This document shows positions 22,411-33,422 of a stretch of DNA of 64,000 nucleotides, piece by piece. The DNA lies in assembly GCA_947462335.1 (NCBI GenBank), contig OX381717.1, positions 46,791,523 through 46,855,522 on the forward strand, given 5' to 3'. Every line of letters starts with the position of its first letter. Position 1 is the stretch's first letter. A program made the translations under genes and the position numbers. A model generated the notes under the pieces. It saw only the letters and a program-made list of their open reading frames with translations. It made no database searches and was not told the origin of the DNA. This stretch comes from Harmothoe impar. Taxonomy: Eukaryota > Annelida > Polychaeta > Phyllodocida > Polynoidae.

Positions 22411-22684
22411 AGAGAAAAGAAACAGCGTCAAAAGGGAGTCCAGGTTGCCTCCAGAATGACTCCCCTCTCTAGTGGAGTCCAGGTTGCCTAAGGGAGCCTA
22501 GATGACTCTCTGGCTGACCTAAGAGAGTCACCTGGGGGAGTCATATAGCTCTCTGGGTCATATGACTACCCCAGGTGAATCCCTTAGGTCAGCCAGCTCC
22601 CTTAGGCGACCTGGACTCCTCTAAATATGGGAGTCATTCTGGAGGCAACCTGGACTCCCTTTTGACGCTGTTTCATCTCTTTGT
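22411..22684. repeat. Long near-perfect hairpin element
   Basis: Two arms of about 130 bp are inverted copies. From the outside in, GAAACAGCGTCAAAAGGGAG, TCCAGGTTGCCTCCAGAATG, GGAGTCCAGG, CCTAAGGGAG, GGCTGACCTAAG and AGTCATATAG recur as complements on the right side up to 22684. Each arm itself repeats the GGAGTCCAGGTTGCCT word. A transcript would fold into one long double-stranded RNA. Likely a recent foldback MITE. Confidence 0.85.
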
Positions 22685-22897
22685 GTATACCATGTTTAAT
22701 TGTACCGACTCCAGCAGGGTTACACCAGGGACCAGGTGTTGTACACACATTAAGGTATAGTTTGTCACCAGACCACTCTTTAACACTTTCTGACACTGCA
22801 GCCTCGTACAATGGCTTTGAGATCCTCGTGTTTCTTGAGTTTACACAATAATGCTTAAGGGACCGTCGCCGTGGCCTAATCTTGATGTGCTGTAGAA

Positions 22898-23132
22898 ACC
22901 AGTGAGCAGGAACGGGAAAGTACGGTGGGAGAGGTCCTAGAGAACTCCCACACCCTTAGAAAGTGAGCGTCAATGTCGTCAAAAGCACCTCCACCTGAAA
23001 GTCAGGCACTGCCTGGCTCTCAGGTGGGAGAGCTTTCGCGATAATGGCGCTCACTTTTCTGTGGGTGCACCATGCTTTCTGGCTCCTGCTTTCTGGTCCC
23101 TAGAGGACAGGAAGTACTACCCAAAACCAGCG
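22898..23132. repeat. Family E repeat, fullest copy, palindromic
   Basis: The left half (CCAGTGAGCAGGAACGGGAA, CTCCCAC, AGAAAGTGAGCG) is inverted in the right half (CGCTCACTTTTCT, GTGGGTG, CTTTCTGGCTCCTGC, TGGTCC). The centre is CTCCACCTGAAAGTCAGG with its complement. It ends CCAAAACCAGCGAA. Fragments lie at 15189 and 56318. Confidence 0.65.
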
Positions 23133-25597
23133 AAAAAACACGTATCTTGCCTCCTAAGGCCCAGTTCTTAATTAGGACCCCTCACATTGTTAAAATAACC
23201 TGGCCAGTTGAAATGGAATGAAAACTGGCCAAAATAGCCCGAAACCGAATCTACCAAAACATGCCTGAAATAGCTTAGAACCGAGTTAGTTCTTAATTTA
23301 GCAAAAACAGACCAGAATAGACCTTGTTGCAACCATGCCCAATCATTACCGATTTGAACCATGTAAAAGAAAGTCTCGAACTTTAACTTACGCTTACGTC
23401 CATCCAAATACCAATCATCCCAATATAGGTGAGATTATTGAGTATCGATAGAATACAGTTCAATCAAAATGTACAATTGGTACCATTTGTTCAACCCTAG
23501 AGTGAACAGGATCGTTGAGCCAGAGATAAAAGCAATGAGCCGAATGAAGACATCAGAGTTGGCAACTAAGGCCATAATTAAAGTTCATAAGTAGAATAAC
23601 ATGTCTGTCTTTTTCACATTAGGTAGATCTGGAGGGGTTGGGTGGCTTTTTATTATATTTGATAGATCTGTGTCATGATCGAAGGCTTACTATGAAGTTG
23701 ATATCCGCACCCCTATAACAGCACTGTATATGTCAAGTTAATCATATTATACATCGTGGAAACATTTGCCAAAGGTATAGAATATCATAGTCTGGAAGAA
23801 TTATGGATGATAGGTAATCCAGTTTGCCGGAGTAGAGCAGGTTTGAGCATACTGATAAAAATCAAGTTTATATCATTAGAGCCATGCCAAAGAAAAGTTG
23901 CACTAGTCATCTCAAGTTCACGTACTATAGATTCAATCTATATCGGTCTGGCTGCTTCCCAACCAAGTTGAATTAAATTTATTCCATATGATAGAGTCCA
24001 GTTGATGTATATCGTAGCACCAATTAAATTGAGATCAGTTATGGCAAGCTACATAAAGCAAACACTTGTCTGTTTGAGGCATGTTAATCTAAACACACTT
24101 AGCCCGGGATCACGATAACATAGTTGATACTGAAATGATGCTGTGCAGCCATGATAGCCTTTTCATGTGAACTATTTGAACTAGTGCTAGTTGTAAAAGC
24201 AATTTACATTTCTATATCAAAGACATTCGGCACACTCTATAGCTTATATAATGTATATAAGAAGTGGGTTATAAAAATTTAATAACGCGTATGTTAAGCG
24301 GCTGATTTACATAAAGAATTTATTCATAAGATTTTCTATATTCCAAATGGTGATACTATACCTCAACATTCAACTTAGAATTCATTGTGCTGAATATGAA
24401 CAAAATGGAATCTATCAGAGGGATTTTGTTTCATGAATAGATATTTACATGAGTATGAGTAGATGAAGGAATTCACATCTTCAATAGATTTGCCTATCTA
24501 ATTTCACCCACAGAAATAGTAAGATACATTTGGAACCAGTCCGGATATTTCCTTACATGGAAAGTCTAGACTGTATCACCTATGTATGCTTCACTGTGTA
24601 ACTGAAATACTATGGACTTTCCAATATTCCAATATTTCATGAATATGTAATATGCATTGAACCAACTATGCCAACAGCATCTGTGAATGATATACAATGC
24701 ATAGGTTTTGATTTAGCTCCAAGTTTGAGGCTAACATTTCAACTATGAATATCTCATGTAAATGTTATGGCAATAAAAAGATGACATTATTATGACCTTG
24801 CATGGCATTTCCTGGGCTATGAGTCAAGGAATGTCTCACATATAACGAATAGCTTAATATCAATGTTAGCAGTTGAGAGTGCTATCCCGAGTCTGAGGTC
24901 TGGCTAATAGTCTATGAATAGTACTTATTCATACTCCCCAGACACAGAAAGGGATAAAGAATGTGAGACCGAGAGATCATAATAATATATAGAGTAGATT
25001 GTTCATGGAAATCAAAAATTGAATATTGAACAAACGATAGTACATTATGTCTCTTTTTTGGGGCAAATGGGAAGAACAAACCAGGCATAGTGTAAGAATG
25101 TGTGAGCATGAAATAAATTAGATTTTTCCCTTCACTGATATGTCTTAAAATGTGTGGATTTCAAATAAATCTACTTCAACATGTGCAAGGATTTCAATGA
25201 TTCAAAAAGATTGCCATTAGTCTCTTGGTAGAGAGGATACTCCACAAGGCCCACACAGGGTATCCTTTCTGCCTGCCTGGCTGTTTACTCATAATAATAA
25301 GATGTGTCCCTCCCTGAATGGTGGTGTCAGGGAGGATGTATCTATCTGCTCCTAGTGTATTGGGGCCTGTGCAGGGGAGTCAGGAGCATGGACATACAGA
25401 GTAAGACCGATGGTAGACCTAGGTGTAATCAACCTGCCCATAACCCCCCCCCCCCCCACGCCGTCCCAGCTTCTCACACTACACCAGATAACCTGGCATT
25501 GGCCATCGAGGGACAGCCTGCACATATATGTGTGATAATTTTTTTATGCACATATTAACTACATCAGAATCTCTTTCTTATTGGCCACAGAGCTTGT
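23133..25597. other. AT-rich unique sequence, no gene seen
   Basis: It contains a C-run at about 25446-25459 and no other repeat that I recognise. Words GAAACCGA, AGAACCGAGTTAG and similar recur near 23240-23300. No splice-like exon or motif cluster was found. Confidence 0.55.
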
Positions 25598-25745
25598 TGC
25601 TGGTGATCAGTCACGGCATGACTGAAACTAGCAGTGAGCCGGTTGCTGGTGTTTTAGTCTCCAGGGCAGGTACCAGCGAATTACCGTTTTGATAGGTATC
25701 CCTGTCAAAATGGCAAACAAGATGGCAGCCATTCACAGTCTGTGG
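25598..25745 (+). repeat. Family F interspersed repeat, copy 2
   Basis: GGTGATCAGTCA, AGCAGTGAGCCGGTTGCTGG, GGTACCAGCGAA and AAGATGGCAGCCATTCACAG match copy 1 at 10038 in order. The AAGATGGCAGCCAT word is YY1-like. Confidence 0.6.
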
Positions 25746-25785
25746 AACTGTGACAGTCTACATACCAGTCTCCAGCTGAGACACC

Positions 25786-25799
25786 TCACTAGGTGGCAG
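25786..25799 (+). promoter_or_regulatory. CTCF-like motif (13 of 14)
   Basis: TCACTAGGTGGCAG, one mismatch (first base) from CCASYAGRKGGCRS. It is followed at 25865-25960 by a CpG-containing patch (GGCGCTCAGCACTCGCGAG, CTCGGGCCCGGCGG). Confidence 0.35.
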
Positions 25800-26149
25800 C
25801 ACAGTAGTACATTACAACAACACTATTTATCTGAATGATTGGGTGTTGGGCAAATGGCCTCTGCAAATGGCGCTCAGCACTCGCGAGCTTAGATTTATCT
25901 TGGAAGCCTCGGGCCCGGCGGCATATCATGCCCGTGCCCTCGTGGGGAGGGGGCGGTCATGGGAATGGGAGTGGTGTGTAGGGTGAAATGACTTGGTGAG
26001 ACTAGTACCGGAAATGCCCTGTAGGTGGTGCTAGGTATGGAAAACCTCCTCTATTAGGGCTTGGGCCAGCTGGGAGGGGCTGATAGTGTTTAACAACCTG
26101 TATATACTAGATCTACCATCAGCCGGGCTAGCGTGTCTGGGGGCTGGGG

Positions 26150-26420
26150 TGAGGTGGGGGGGGGGGCATGGAGAGAACAGGTGAGTTATTGACTGAGTCA
26201 GATAGTGAGTGAAAAAGTGAGTGAAAAAGTGAGTGAGTGAGTGAGTGAGTGAGTGAGTGAGTGAGTGAGTGAAAAGTGAGTGAGTGGGTAAGGCAGTGAG
26301 ATAGTACGTCAGTGAGTGGGTGGGTGAGTAAGTGAGTAAGGAAGTAAGTGGGTGAGTGAGGGAGTCAGTGACATGGGAAAAGGGGGCCCAGCCCCTCCCC
26401 CTCCCCCCCCCCCAATCACT
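26150..26420 (+). repeat. GTGA tetranucleotide microsatellite with flanking G and C runs
   Basis: 26180-26372 is (GTGA)n with interruptions (GTAA, GGGT). A G-run precedes it at about 26157 and a C-run follows at about 26402. The 143-codon minus-strand frame (THSLTHSLTH...) is its translation and not a gene. Decayed GTGAGTAA words continue around 26620-26700. Confidence 0.9.
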
Positions 26421-27856
26421 GAGGAGGGGGCGCCTGAATATGTTTGTGTCCCCACCCCCCAATCAGAATTAAAATGGGCTCAAATACTACTATTCTATCC
26501 AATTCCAATATAAACATGTACATAATACATCATGTATAAAAGCTGATGCTTAAAGTTAGTTGGAGTGGGCCTCCTGGGCCCCCCAATGACGATTTCCCTC
26601 CTACGCCTCTGCATGGGAGTAAGTTAATGAGTAAGTGAGGTAGGGAATGGATGTATGAATTAACTTAGTATCTCAGTCAGTGAATATGTGAGTAAGTAAC
26701 ACAATAAATCAATCAGTTTGTCAAACATCCAGTGGGTCGTTGAATAAAATGGATAAACTATTTAGTGAATGAGTGAAGTCATAATGTTCAAAGTGTAATT
26801 TCTCCATAGATCTGTGGGAAACGCTGTCACATAAATGTTTATCAGGTAAAAGGGATACTCTAGGCTTGAAAAGTTCTTCAGTTGTAAACAATTTTCTTTT
26901 AAGATGTGAGAAAAATGTGAGAAGTCATTCAGAAAGGATGTTCCCTTATACAAACCCTCATCCATACTATGATTGCTGGCTCAACCCTTGCTATCCGCCG
27001 ACAACTTTAAGCGAGTCTTCCATCAAAACCAATCGTGAGAATCAGATCCCATCAGGGACCTTGTTTAATCATTCCACCAATGTTAGACTAGTCAGATATT
27101 ATGCTTGCACAGTTGGATATCTAGGCAGATGGATTTTCTTTGCGTAAAGACTGGTATTTAAGAAATGGAATATTAATTATTTTAAAGCAAAACATTCTGG
27201 ACCTTGAATACCAGTTAACCCCATTGCAGTGTCAATATCGTTAACTCATTGTCATGCCATTCACAAAGACTTTACTGGGCTATAGTCAGAGAATATGCCA
27301 CACTAAGCACCCTTTCTTTTGCTTAAACTTAAAGCCCAAGTTCTATACAGGGAATTATGATTAGCCTTGAATCGGTCGTCAAAGGCTAGACAAATTTTCA
27401 TTTGAAATCAAAGGTTTTACAAGTGGCTTCGGAGGGAAAGACCCGCTTTATCCTGCCGTATACTTGGGGCATACAGTCTCTGTCAGCTAAACTACCCCCT
27501 TGTGAGTGTGTTCAGGTTAAACACTCCCTTCAATAGGGGGTAGGGTGTGGGGCCCCATCCCCAGGCCCTGGAGTCACTGTGAGGGGTAGTCCTTGTGGTG
27601 TGGGAGGGTGGGTTGGTGGAGGGGGTATCGACCAAGCCTTTGTAGAGAGGGGCATTGATTTGGCTTGCCGTGGGTGCTACAAAGACTGTGAGCTGGATCC
27701 CATGAATATTTTACAGTGCACACTGGGGTTAGAACCCCCTCCCCCTGATACACAACCCCCCAGGCACTTGTACACCCTGATAACTCCTAAACTCTCACAC
27801 TTCAATATACACAGCCTTTACACCCTGCAACATTCAGTGATCTCTGTAGCCCCTAC
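26421..27856. other. Unique sequence, no gene seen
   Basis: Ordinary mixed-composition DNA. The GGGGTA- and GGTTGGTGG-rich patch at 27535-27640 is low complexity. No motif cluster supports a call. Confidence 0.55.
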
Positions 27857-28025
27857 CACTGCATGAACTATTGTATTTAAACAAATTTAAGATGATTCAA
27901 AGAACACTTTAAGCATTCTTGATCCCAGTAAATGCCACTTAAAGCCGCTTAAAAGCGACAATGACCTTGCCGCTAATAGTGTTTAAGCATACTTAATTTG
28001 TTTAAATGGAAACTTTCATACAGTG
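27857..28025 (+). mobile_element. Family B MITE, copy 2
   Basis: Best-preserved copy. The left end CACTGCATGAACTATTGTAT continues to TTAAACAAATTTAAG and pairs with the right end, whose complement starts CACTGTATGAAAGTTTCCAT and continues TTAAACAAATTAAG. The inside has CACTTAAAGCCGCTTAAA. Confidence 0.8.
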
Positions 28026-28299
28026 TACACGTCCCTTTTCCCTGTCTCTCAATGTCTCTCTCTGTCTCTCATCCCTGCCATACAATTCAGCTCACCTCTC
28101 GTGTCTTGTGCTGGAAAAGACAAATCTTGTTTTTGATCGCAATAAAACCACTTTAAAAAGTTATGACAATACCATTTCACATGAGAACCGTACATTAATG
28201 CACAGATATCAATAGAGTTATAAATGTTCCTGATTTCAATATAGCAAACATGCACCTCAGGGCTATTAAATGGGGAGCACATTATGTTTCAATGGCTGC

Positions 28300-28990
28300 A
28301 TTTTAGTGGCTGTACCAACGTTCACGTAGGCCATCATAGGACAAATCTGAATCGCGGCGCCAGCCACCGCTTAGTGATATTGGCATGTTCAATTTACTGA
28401 ATTAAGATTGAAATCTTTGTTGGCCATTGAAAACAATAGCCCTTAACGAAGGAGCCATATCAGCTGATTAAGGCTTTGCACGGCGGGGTGAAGCGAGCGA
28501 TCATAGTTTATTGCGATGTAAACTATTTACCGCAGGTAATTTCAACAGAAAAGCTTTTTATGAATTTCCTTCAAGTGCATTATTTATTTCCCATAAGGCA
28601 GTCTCCGACTTCCCAAATTGGCATTGAAGTGTGAGTTTCACGAGCCAGAAGGAGGAAATGGGAAGTGTCGCTAAGCAAATAAATAAATTGAAATCAATGA
28701 AAGCGGAGCAATAGGATGCTTGTGCTGTAGTGAAAGATGAATGTCATTGTGGGCGATAATAGGGGTTTTTGGTGGGTTTGAAAGGGTTAAGGGGAAATAA
28801 TAGCTCCCCTAAGGCCATCCATACCACTTTGTTATAAATCTGCGCCGCCATAAAACGTTTTAGTGAGTGGCTTGGTGTGCTAATTATAGCAACAAATCAT
28901 CTCCATACAGAATCTGGTTAGAGCGCCTTGTTTTAAGCCTGCCGCGGGCCATGCCTGTGTTGGGAGACAATTTAATTAGGGAACAAACCC
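28300..28990. promoter_or_regulatory. Enhancer-like unique block (candidate conserved non-coding element)
   Basis: About 700 bp free of repeats, with even base composition and CpGs retained. It contains GTAAACTATTTAC (28518-28530, a symmetric FOX-like word), CCATAAAA (28848-28855, posterior-Hox/Cdx-like) and TAATTA at 28881-28886 and 28973-28978. This mixture is typical of developmental enhancers. No open frame with splice sites is seen. Conservation cannot be tested here. Confidence 0.35.
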
Positions 28991-30010
28991 ACTGCACTCT
29001 CCACCCACTAAGCTGACACTATAGCAAATATGTTTCCCCCCTGAGGATGTTTGGGCCATCTACTGCTGCTTTGGGCCATATAAAGAAGGATAATTCAATC
29101 TATATCCAAGAGAGCTCCCGTGACAAGACTTGAAAAGGGATAATACTATCAATAGTGCCAGTGAAATAGAAAATAAAGGGAATAATTAAGTTCTGTTATA
29201 ATTCACTGCATGCAGTGATTATTTCATCACATTGTATAGAGAGTCACTGGACAAAAGTTACATGATAAGTTTATGCAAAGATAACACTTTTAATGATGTT
29301 ATTTGTGAATTTAATAAATAATAATTATGTTTACAACTAGGCCTTGAATTTTATGGAGAAAGGGCAAACTTGATGCCCCAACAGTGATTGATTTGGCGAA
29401 TCTGACATCTTCTAAAAATGCTTGAAGGTATTTCCAGAAATGCTATCATTACGATCGCGGAAATGAATGCTTTTAGAATTAACCCAACTCAGCCGTCAAT
29501 TGACACAGCCAATGATGTCTGATAATAGAATCAATCATTTTATTCTTATCGATTAGAACCAATAGATTCCATTATAAGACAAAAACTGCTTTTTGACATT
29601 ACATCTTCCTTTTAAACATAATATAATACATACAACCAGGAATTTGCTTTGGATATATTTATATAATGCACTATGCATACTTCAATTCTAGTTGTGTTCA
29701 TTTCCATTTTGGAACGAAACTCTTCCTATACTACTAACTTGTGGCCAAGGCAATGCCATCCACCACTAGCATACCAAGTACACCCTCTATAACATACACC
29801 ACCCCTCCCCACATACCATTTAGGTATAGAGATTTGTCTAGGCTTATCCTTGTCCAAGCCCTACCCTTCCAACGCTTCCAACCCTGACCCTTGTTCTTTG
29901 TGGAGGAGCTATTTATAGTAAGCGCTCCATCTGCATAGAGAGTAGTGTTCTGACCACGCAATGCCGTTGGGGAGGCCTATCTGTGCTTATAGGGTCTGTG
30001 CACTTGTTGA
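28991..30010. other. AT-rich unique sequence, no gene seen
   Basis: Many TAAT and ATTA words, with no repeat family member and no convincing exon. Confidence 0.55.
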
Positions 30011-30400
30011 ATATAAGGCCTTTGTTCTAGTGTTCTATTTGAATGTATAATAGCTATCACACACACACACACTATATAGAGGGAGAGACAATGAGACAGA
30101 GACAGGGAGTGAGATACAGAAAGACAGACATACTGAGATAGACAGAGACAGACATACAAACAGACAGAGACAGAAAGACAGACCTACTGAGATAGAGAGA
30201 GACAGACAGACAAACAGACACAGACAGAAAGGCAGAGAAACATAAAAGCCTTTGTTCTTTAGTGTTCTTTTTGAATTTATACGGTAATAGCTACCATACA
30301 AACACACTATAAAGAGAGACAAAGATAGGCCTATACAGAGAGGGAGAGACGGATAGAAAGAGACAAAGAGACATAGAGAAAGGGGCAGAGATATGTGTGG
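30011..30400 (+). repeat. Duplicated purine-rich microsatellite block
   Basis: Two direct copies start at about 30018 and 30246. Each opens with GCCTTTGTTCT, AGTGTTCT, TTTGAAT and AATAGCTA, then CA repeats, then GAGACAGACAGACA-type tracts. Serine- and leucine-rich minus-strand frames across it are artefacts. Confidence 0.8.
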
Positions 30401-30858
30401 CTATAGTTCATTTTATGGACTATATGTGTAAATGCGCAGGTTACATTATCTCTCCACGTAGATGCATTAAGCATGTATATTTCAAAAGTTAAATTGATGT
30501 CTTTATGCCCTGGGTCTGCAGTTTCATTCTTTTCATTATAGAATAATAGCACAAAATGCATTGTTCAATTTATAGAACATTAAAAAAGACAAAGAGATCA
30601 TGATCAACAACAGCAGCTCTAAAAGAGCAGTTATTAAAATGAGAAGAGAAAAAAGAACTGCCAGTGACAGAGAGAATCCCCCCTCACCAGTACCTCCATC
30701 AGACTATGTGTACCAGTCTATTAATGCCCCAGGTTGTTTAGATCCATATTAAATATGCATAGCTATTCTAATCTCCAGCCACCCATCAATCCGTCAATAC
30801 CCCTACTACCCCGGAGGGCGTACGCACATCCAACACCAGACATTAGTCAATGTTTTAA

Positions 30859-31079
30859 CCCTTTAAGGGTTGCATCACGCATTAATGTGTTTAACCATTT
30901 AAGGGCTGCACCAAGTGTTAATGCATTGTGTCCTAGGTCGTCATGATACGTGTGGGGCTGATTAACCTCTGCAGGATCGTCATGATGCATAAATGTACCC
31001 CTGGTTAGTAACTCACCAGGGTAGTCTTCATGCATCATTGCGACCAAGGCGATAAAGTATTAAAGCACTATATGCCCAT
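30859..31079 (+). mobile_element. Family A MITE, copy 7, with doubled left end
   Basis: TTAA (30855-30858) precedes CCCTTTAAGGGTTGCATCA. A second terminus, TTAACCATTTAAGGGCTGCA, starts 36 bp later, so one terminal segment is duplicated or two copies are nested. One palindromic module (GATGCATAAATGTACCCCTG) follows; the right end is eroded. Confidence 0.75.
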
Positions 31080-31289
31080 GGATAAGCAATAGATTTATTT
31101 TAGTTTTGTATCTACTTATAATATACCTTGTGTTGTTGTTGCTTGTAGTTGTCATGTTGGTTCTCATCTCAATTCTATTTTAATATCCGTTTAAATTCTT
31201 TATGATTTTGAACCTAACGCGTGTCGTTATCATTGTGTGTTGAAAACATAATTTCCTGAATATTTCCTATTCCCTTATACTATGCCAGT

Positions 31290-31470
31290 TAATATAGACA
31301 ATATGATCACCTGATGAAGGCCCCTCCAGGCCGAAACTGTAGTGACGGTTTATTTAAGAAATAAATAATTTATTTCTGTCATCTTGAACACCTTTTGTTG
31401 TTGTTTGGTTGTGTTTATTGATCAATTTATTATTGGTATAATAAATTTATCTCTTCATAATATAGACAAT
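31290..31470 (+). mobile_element. Truncated retroelement 3' end with 13-bp target duplication
   Basis: TAATATAGACAAT occurs at 31290-31302 and 31458-31470 as a direct repeat. Between them is CTGATGAAGGCC, a six-base loop, GGCCGAAACTG, then an A/T-rich tail with TTG repeats. The stem motif flanked by CTGATGA and GAAAC is shared by the 3' regions of several animal retroelements (family knowledge, not checked here). 5' truncation plus a 13-bp duplication fits target-primed insertion. A hammerhead ribozyme was considered and rejected. Confidence 0.55.
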
Positions 31471-31639
31471 TTCCTAGTGAAATCTCCCATCGTTTGGGTG
31501 GCTATACTTTAGATGACTCCAATGGGGCTGCAATGTCTCGTGCTAAAATGCCATAAGGCCTCAGAGTATCTAAACAATTGCTCATTCATTTGAAAAGAGT
31601 TGAATTAATGTGTCTGTCCATGATGTCTGATAGACCAAA

Positions 31640-31737
31640 TGAAACACGTCTATTACTTTTAATTCGCAGGTGAGTGTTCCATAATGCGTCCTGCTGGGGG
31701 GTGGTCCAGAATCAATGCGGTATCTGATTGGGTAAGT
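31640..31737 (+). other. Candidate recursive splice site 2 with RS-exon
   Basis: The 3' splice site TCTATTACTTTTAATTCGCAG ends at 31669 and abuts GTGAGT (31670-31675). A second donor, GTAAGT, starts at 31732, giving a 62-nt RS-exon at 31670-31731. Only the third frame is open through it (20 codons). The two donors lie in a direct repeat, GGTRAGTGTTCCATAATGCR, 62 bp apart, so one splice site arose by duplication of the other. Confidence 0.4.
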
Positions 31738-31939
31738 GTTCCATAATGCATTACAGTACCTACTAGGATGGAGAGGATGTGCGTGTATATATTTTTATTG
31801 GCGTACAAAAGTTGTTACATGGGAACCTTTTCGTTTTATAGCCAAGAGAGAGACCATCAAAGAGATGAATCTAATGGAGAAACAGAGGATGCTGTGGTAC
31901 ACTCATGATTCTTCACATACATGTATGTATATATTCATG

Positions 31940-32320
31940 TAGAGATACTATACCTTATTACATAGGCAAAGGCCATACTAGTAATAATATTATATCTAGA
32001 TACATAGACAAGGGATATAAATGCCAATATCAATATCAGACAAGGGTTATACCTATAGCAATATTAACCCTAGATCTATACAATCATAGACGAAGGCTGT
32101 ATATACAAAAGATACAAAACCAATAGAAATATTAGACAAAAGGATATTATATCAGTAGCAATATTAGACCTAGAAACATAAACAGTAGTTATATTAGACA
32201 AAGCTTATTAGTAATTATATTGGACTTAGATACATATACAAATTACCAATAGCAATATTGGATAATGCTTATAAATACCAGGAATTATATTGGACCTAGA
32301 TACATATGGACAAAGTGCCA
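31940..32320 (+). repeat. Degenerate AT-rich tandem repeat
   Basis: Loosely repeated words ATAGCAATATTAGAC, CCTAGATACATA and GACAAAGNNTTAT recur every 40-60 bp. Old and heavily mutated. Confidence 0.5.
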
Positions 32321-32488
32321 ATGGAATCCTAATGGAAAAGGATAGCTCTATATAAATATAGCATTTGACATCTACTACGAGACAGAGAGACACACCCAAT
32401 GTGCGTGTCTGCCATGAGCCTCGTACCAGACTGCTCTTACTAAACTAAAGCCTCTATCTAAAGGCTATAGAAGTCATCACAGACAACC

Positions 32489-32695
32489 CTACCGTAATGA
32501 CTCGTATAAGCGCCGGGTCCTCGAACAAGCGGTGGTCACGAATAAGTGACGTGGGTACAAGAATATTGAAATATTCATCGAAGCACTATAACCTGGTATT
32601 GAATAAGCACCGGTCTTGTATAAATGTCACGGGAATAAAATAGTCGATATTTGAATTAAAAAGCACCCGGGCGCTTAAACGACTCACTACGGTAG
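32489..32695. mobile_element. MITE with CTACCGTA / TAAGCGCC terminal repeats
   Basis: Left end CTACCGTAATGACTCGTATA then AGCGCCGGGT. The right end, on the other strand, reads CTACCGTAGTGAGTCGTTTA then AGCGCCCGGGT. The terminal inverted repeat is about 31 bp with four differences. Inside are further ATAAGCRCCGG words. A possible distant relative lies at 59975-60160 (TTGTATAAGCGCAGGG). Confidence 0.8.
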
Positions 32696-33206
32696 CCATG
32701 CATGTTAGACAGATGTGGCATAGAGCACTTAGACTTAAAGTGTCGGCAGTCAATGGTCACTACCAGTACCAGGGGTTATTTCAGGGCCTCTAACATGTGG
32801 GTACCAAGAGAAATGAGCCCCGGACACGAGAGGGTGGCGTGTCCTCTAAGACTACTGTGGACGGAACCTAAAAAGGGGAGACAGAGAGAGAGAGAGAGTG
32901 AGAGGAAAAAAAGGGAGAAAAATAGTCAGGATGAAACTAGGTCAGGTGCACAGTTGGTTGGTTGGGGGCAGTATCTAGACGGTCTGGTTGTCTTCTGATT
33001 GGTCGAGAAATCGTTGTGTGGTGTGGAAAGGTGGATTGGAGGAGATGGGGTGGAACTTGGCTGGTTTTGTTCTTTTTTAACTCTTATTGTCACTTTAGCT
33101 TTGTCCCATCTCTCTTTGCCATAGTCTCCCTCCCTGTTCTCTATTCTCACTGTCAGCCCATTTACGGCTGGTAGCCTCAACACTGGGGGATAAAGGGTTG
33201 GGTTGA

Positions 33207-33422
33207 CCCTTTAAAGGCAACAGAGTGTACTTGTAAGCACTTTGGTTGGCATGATTCATGAATACCTGCAGCCACAGCGTGTAACTCGCCAGTGCTGTAG
33301 CATGCCTATCCTGTTGGAGTGATGCACTCCCAAAGGGTCGGCATGATGCATGAATAGTGCTGCATTCCTCTTTTATGACAAGATGACTTGGTACATTCTT
33401 GCACTATGTGGCCTTTGAAAGG
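33207..33422 (+). mobile_element. Family A MITE, copy 8
   Basis: CCCTTTAAAGGCAACAGAGT at the left, GCACTATGTGGCCTTTGAAA at the right, and both palindromic modules between (the second reduced to GGCATGATGCATGAATAG). Confidence 0.8.

Noticed and set aside
26031..26462. 143-codon THSLTHSL repeat protein
   Set aside because: It is a direct translation of the GTGA microsatellite.
31311..31355. Hammerhead ribozyme (CTGATGA ... GAAAC)
   Set aside because: Stem II would begin with an A-C mismatch at 10.1/11.1, and although a stem III can be drawn, the bases next to the cleavage position and before CTGATGA do not pair to form stem I.
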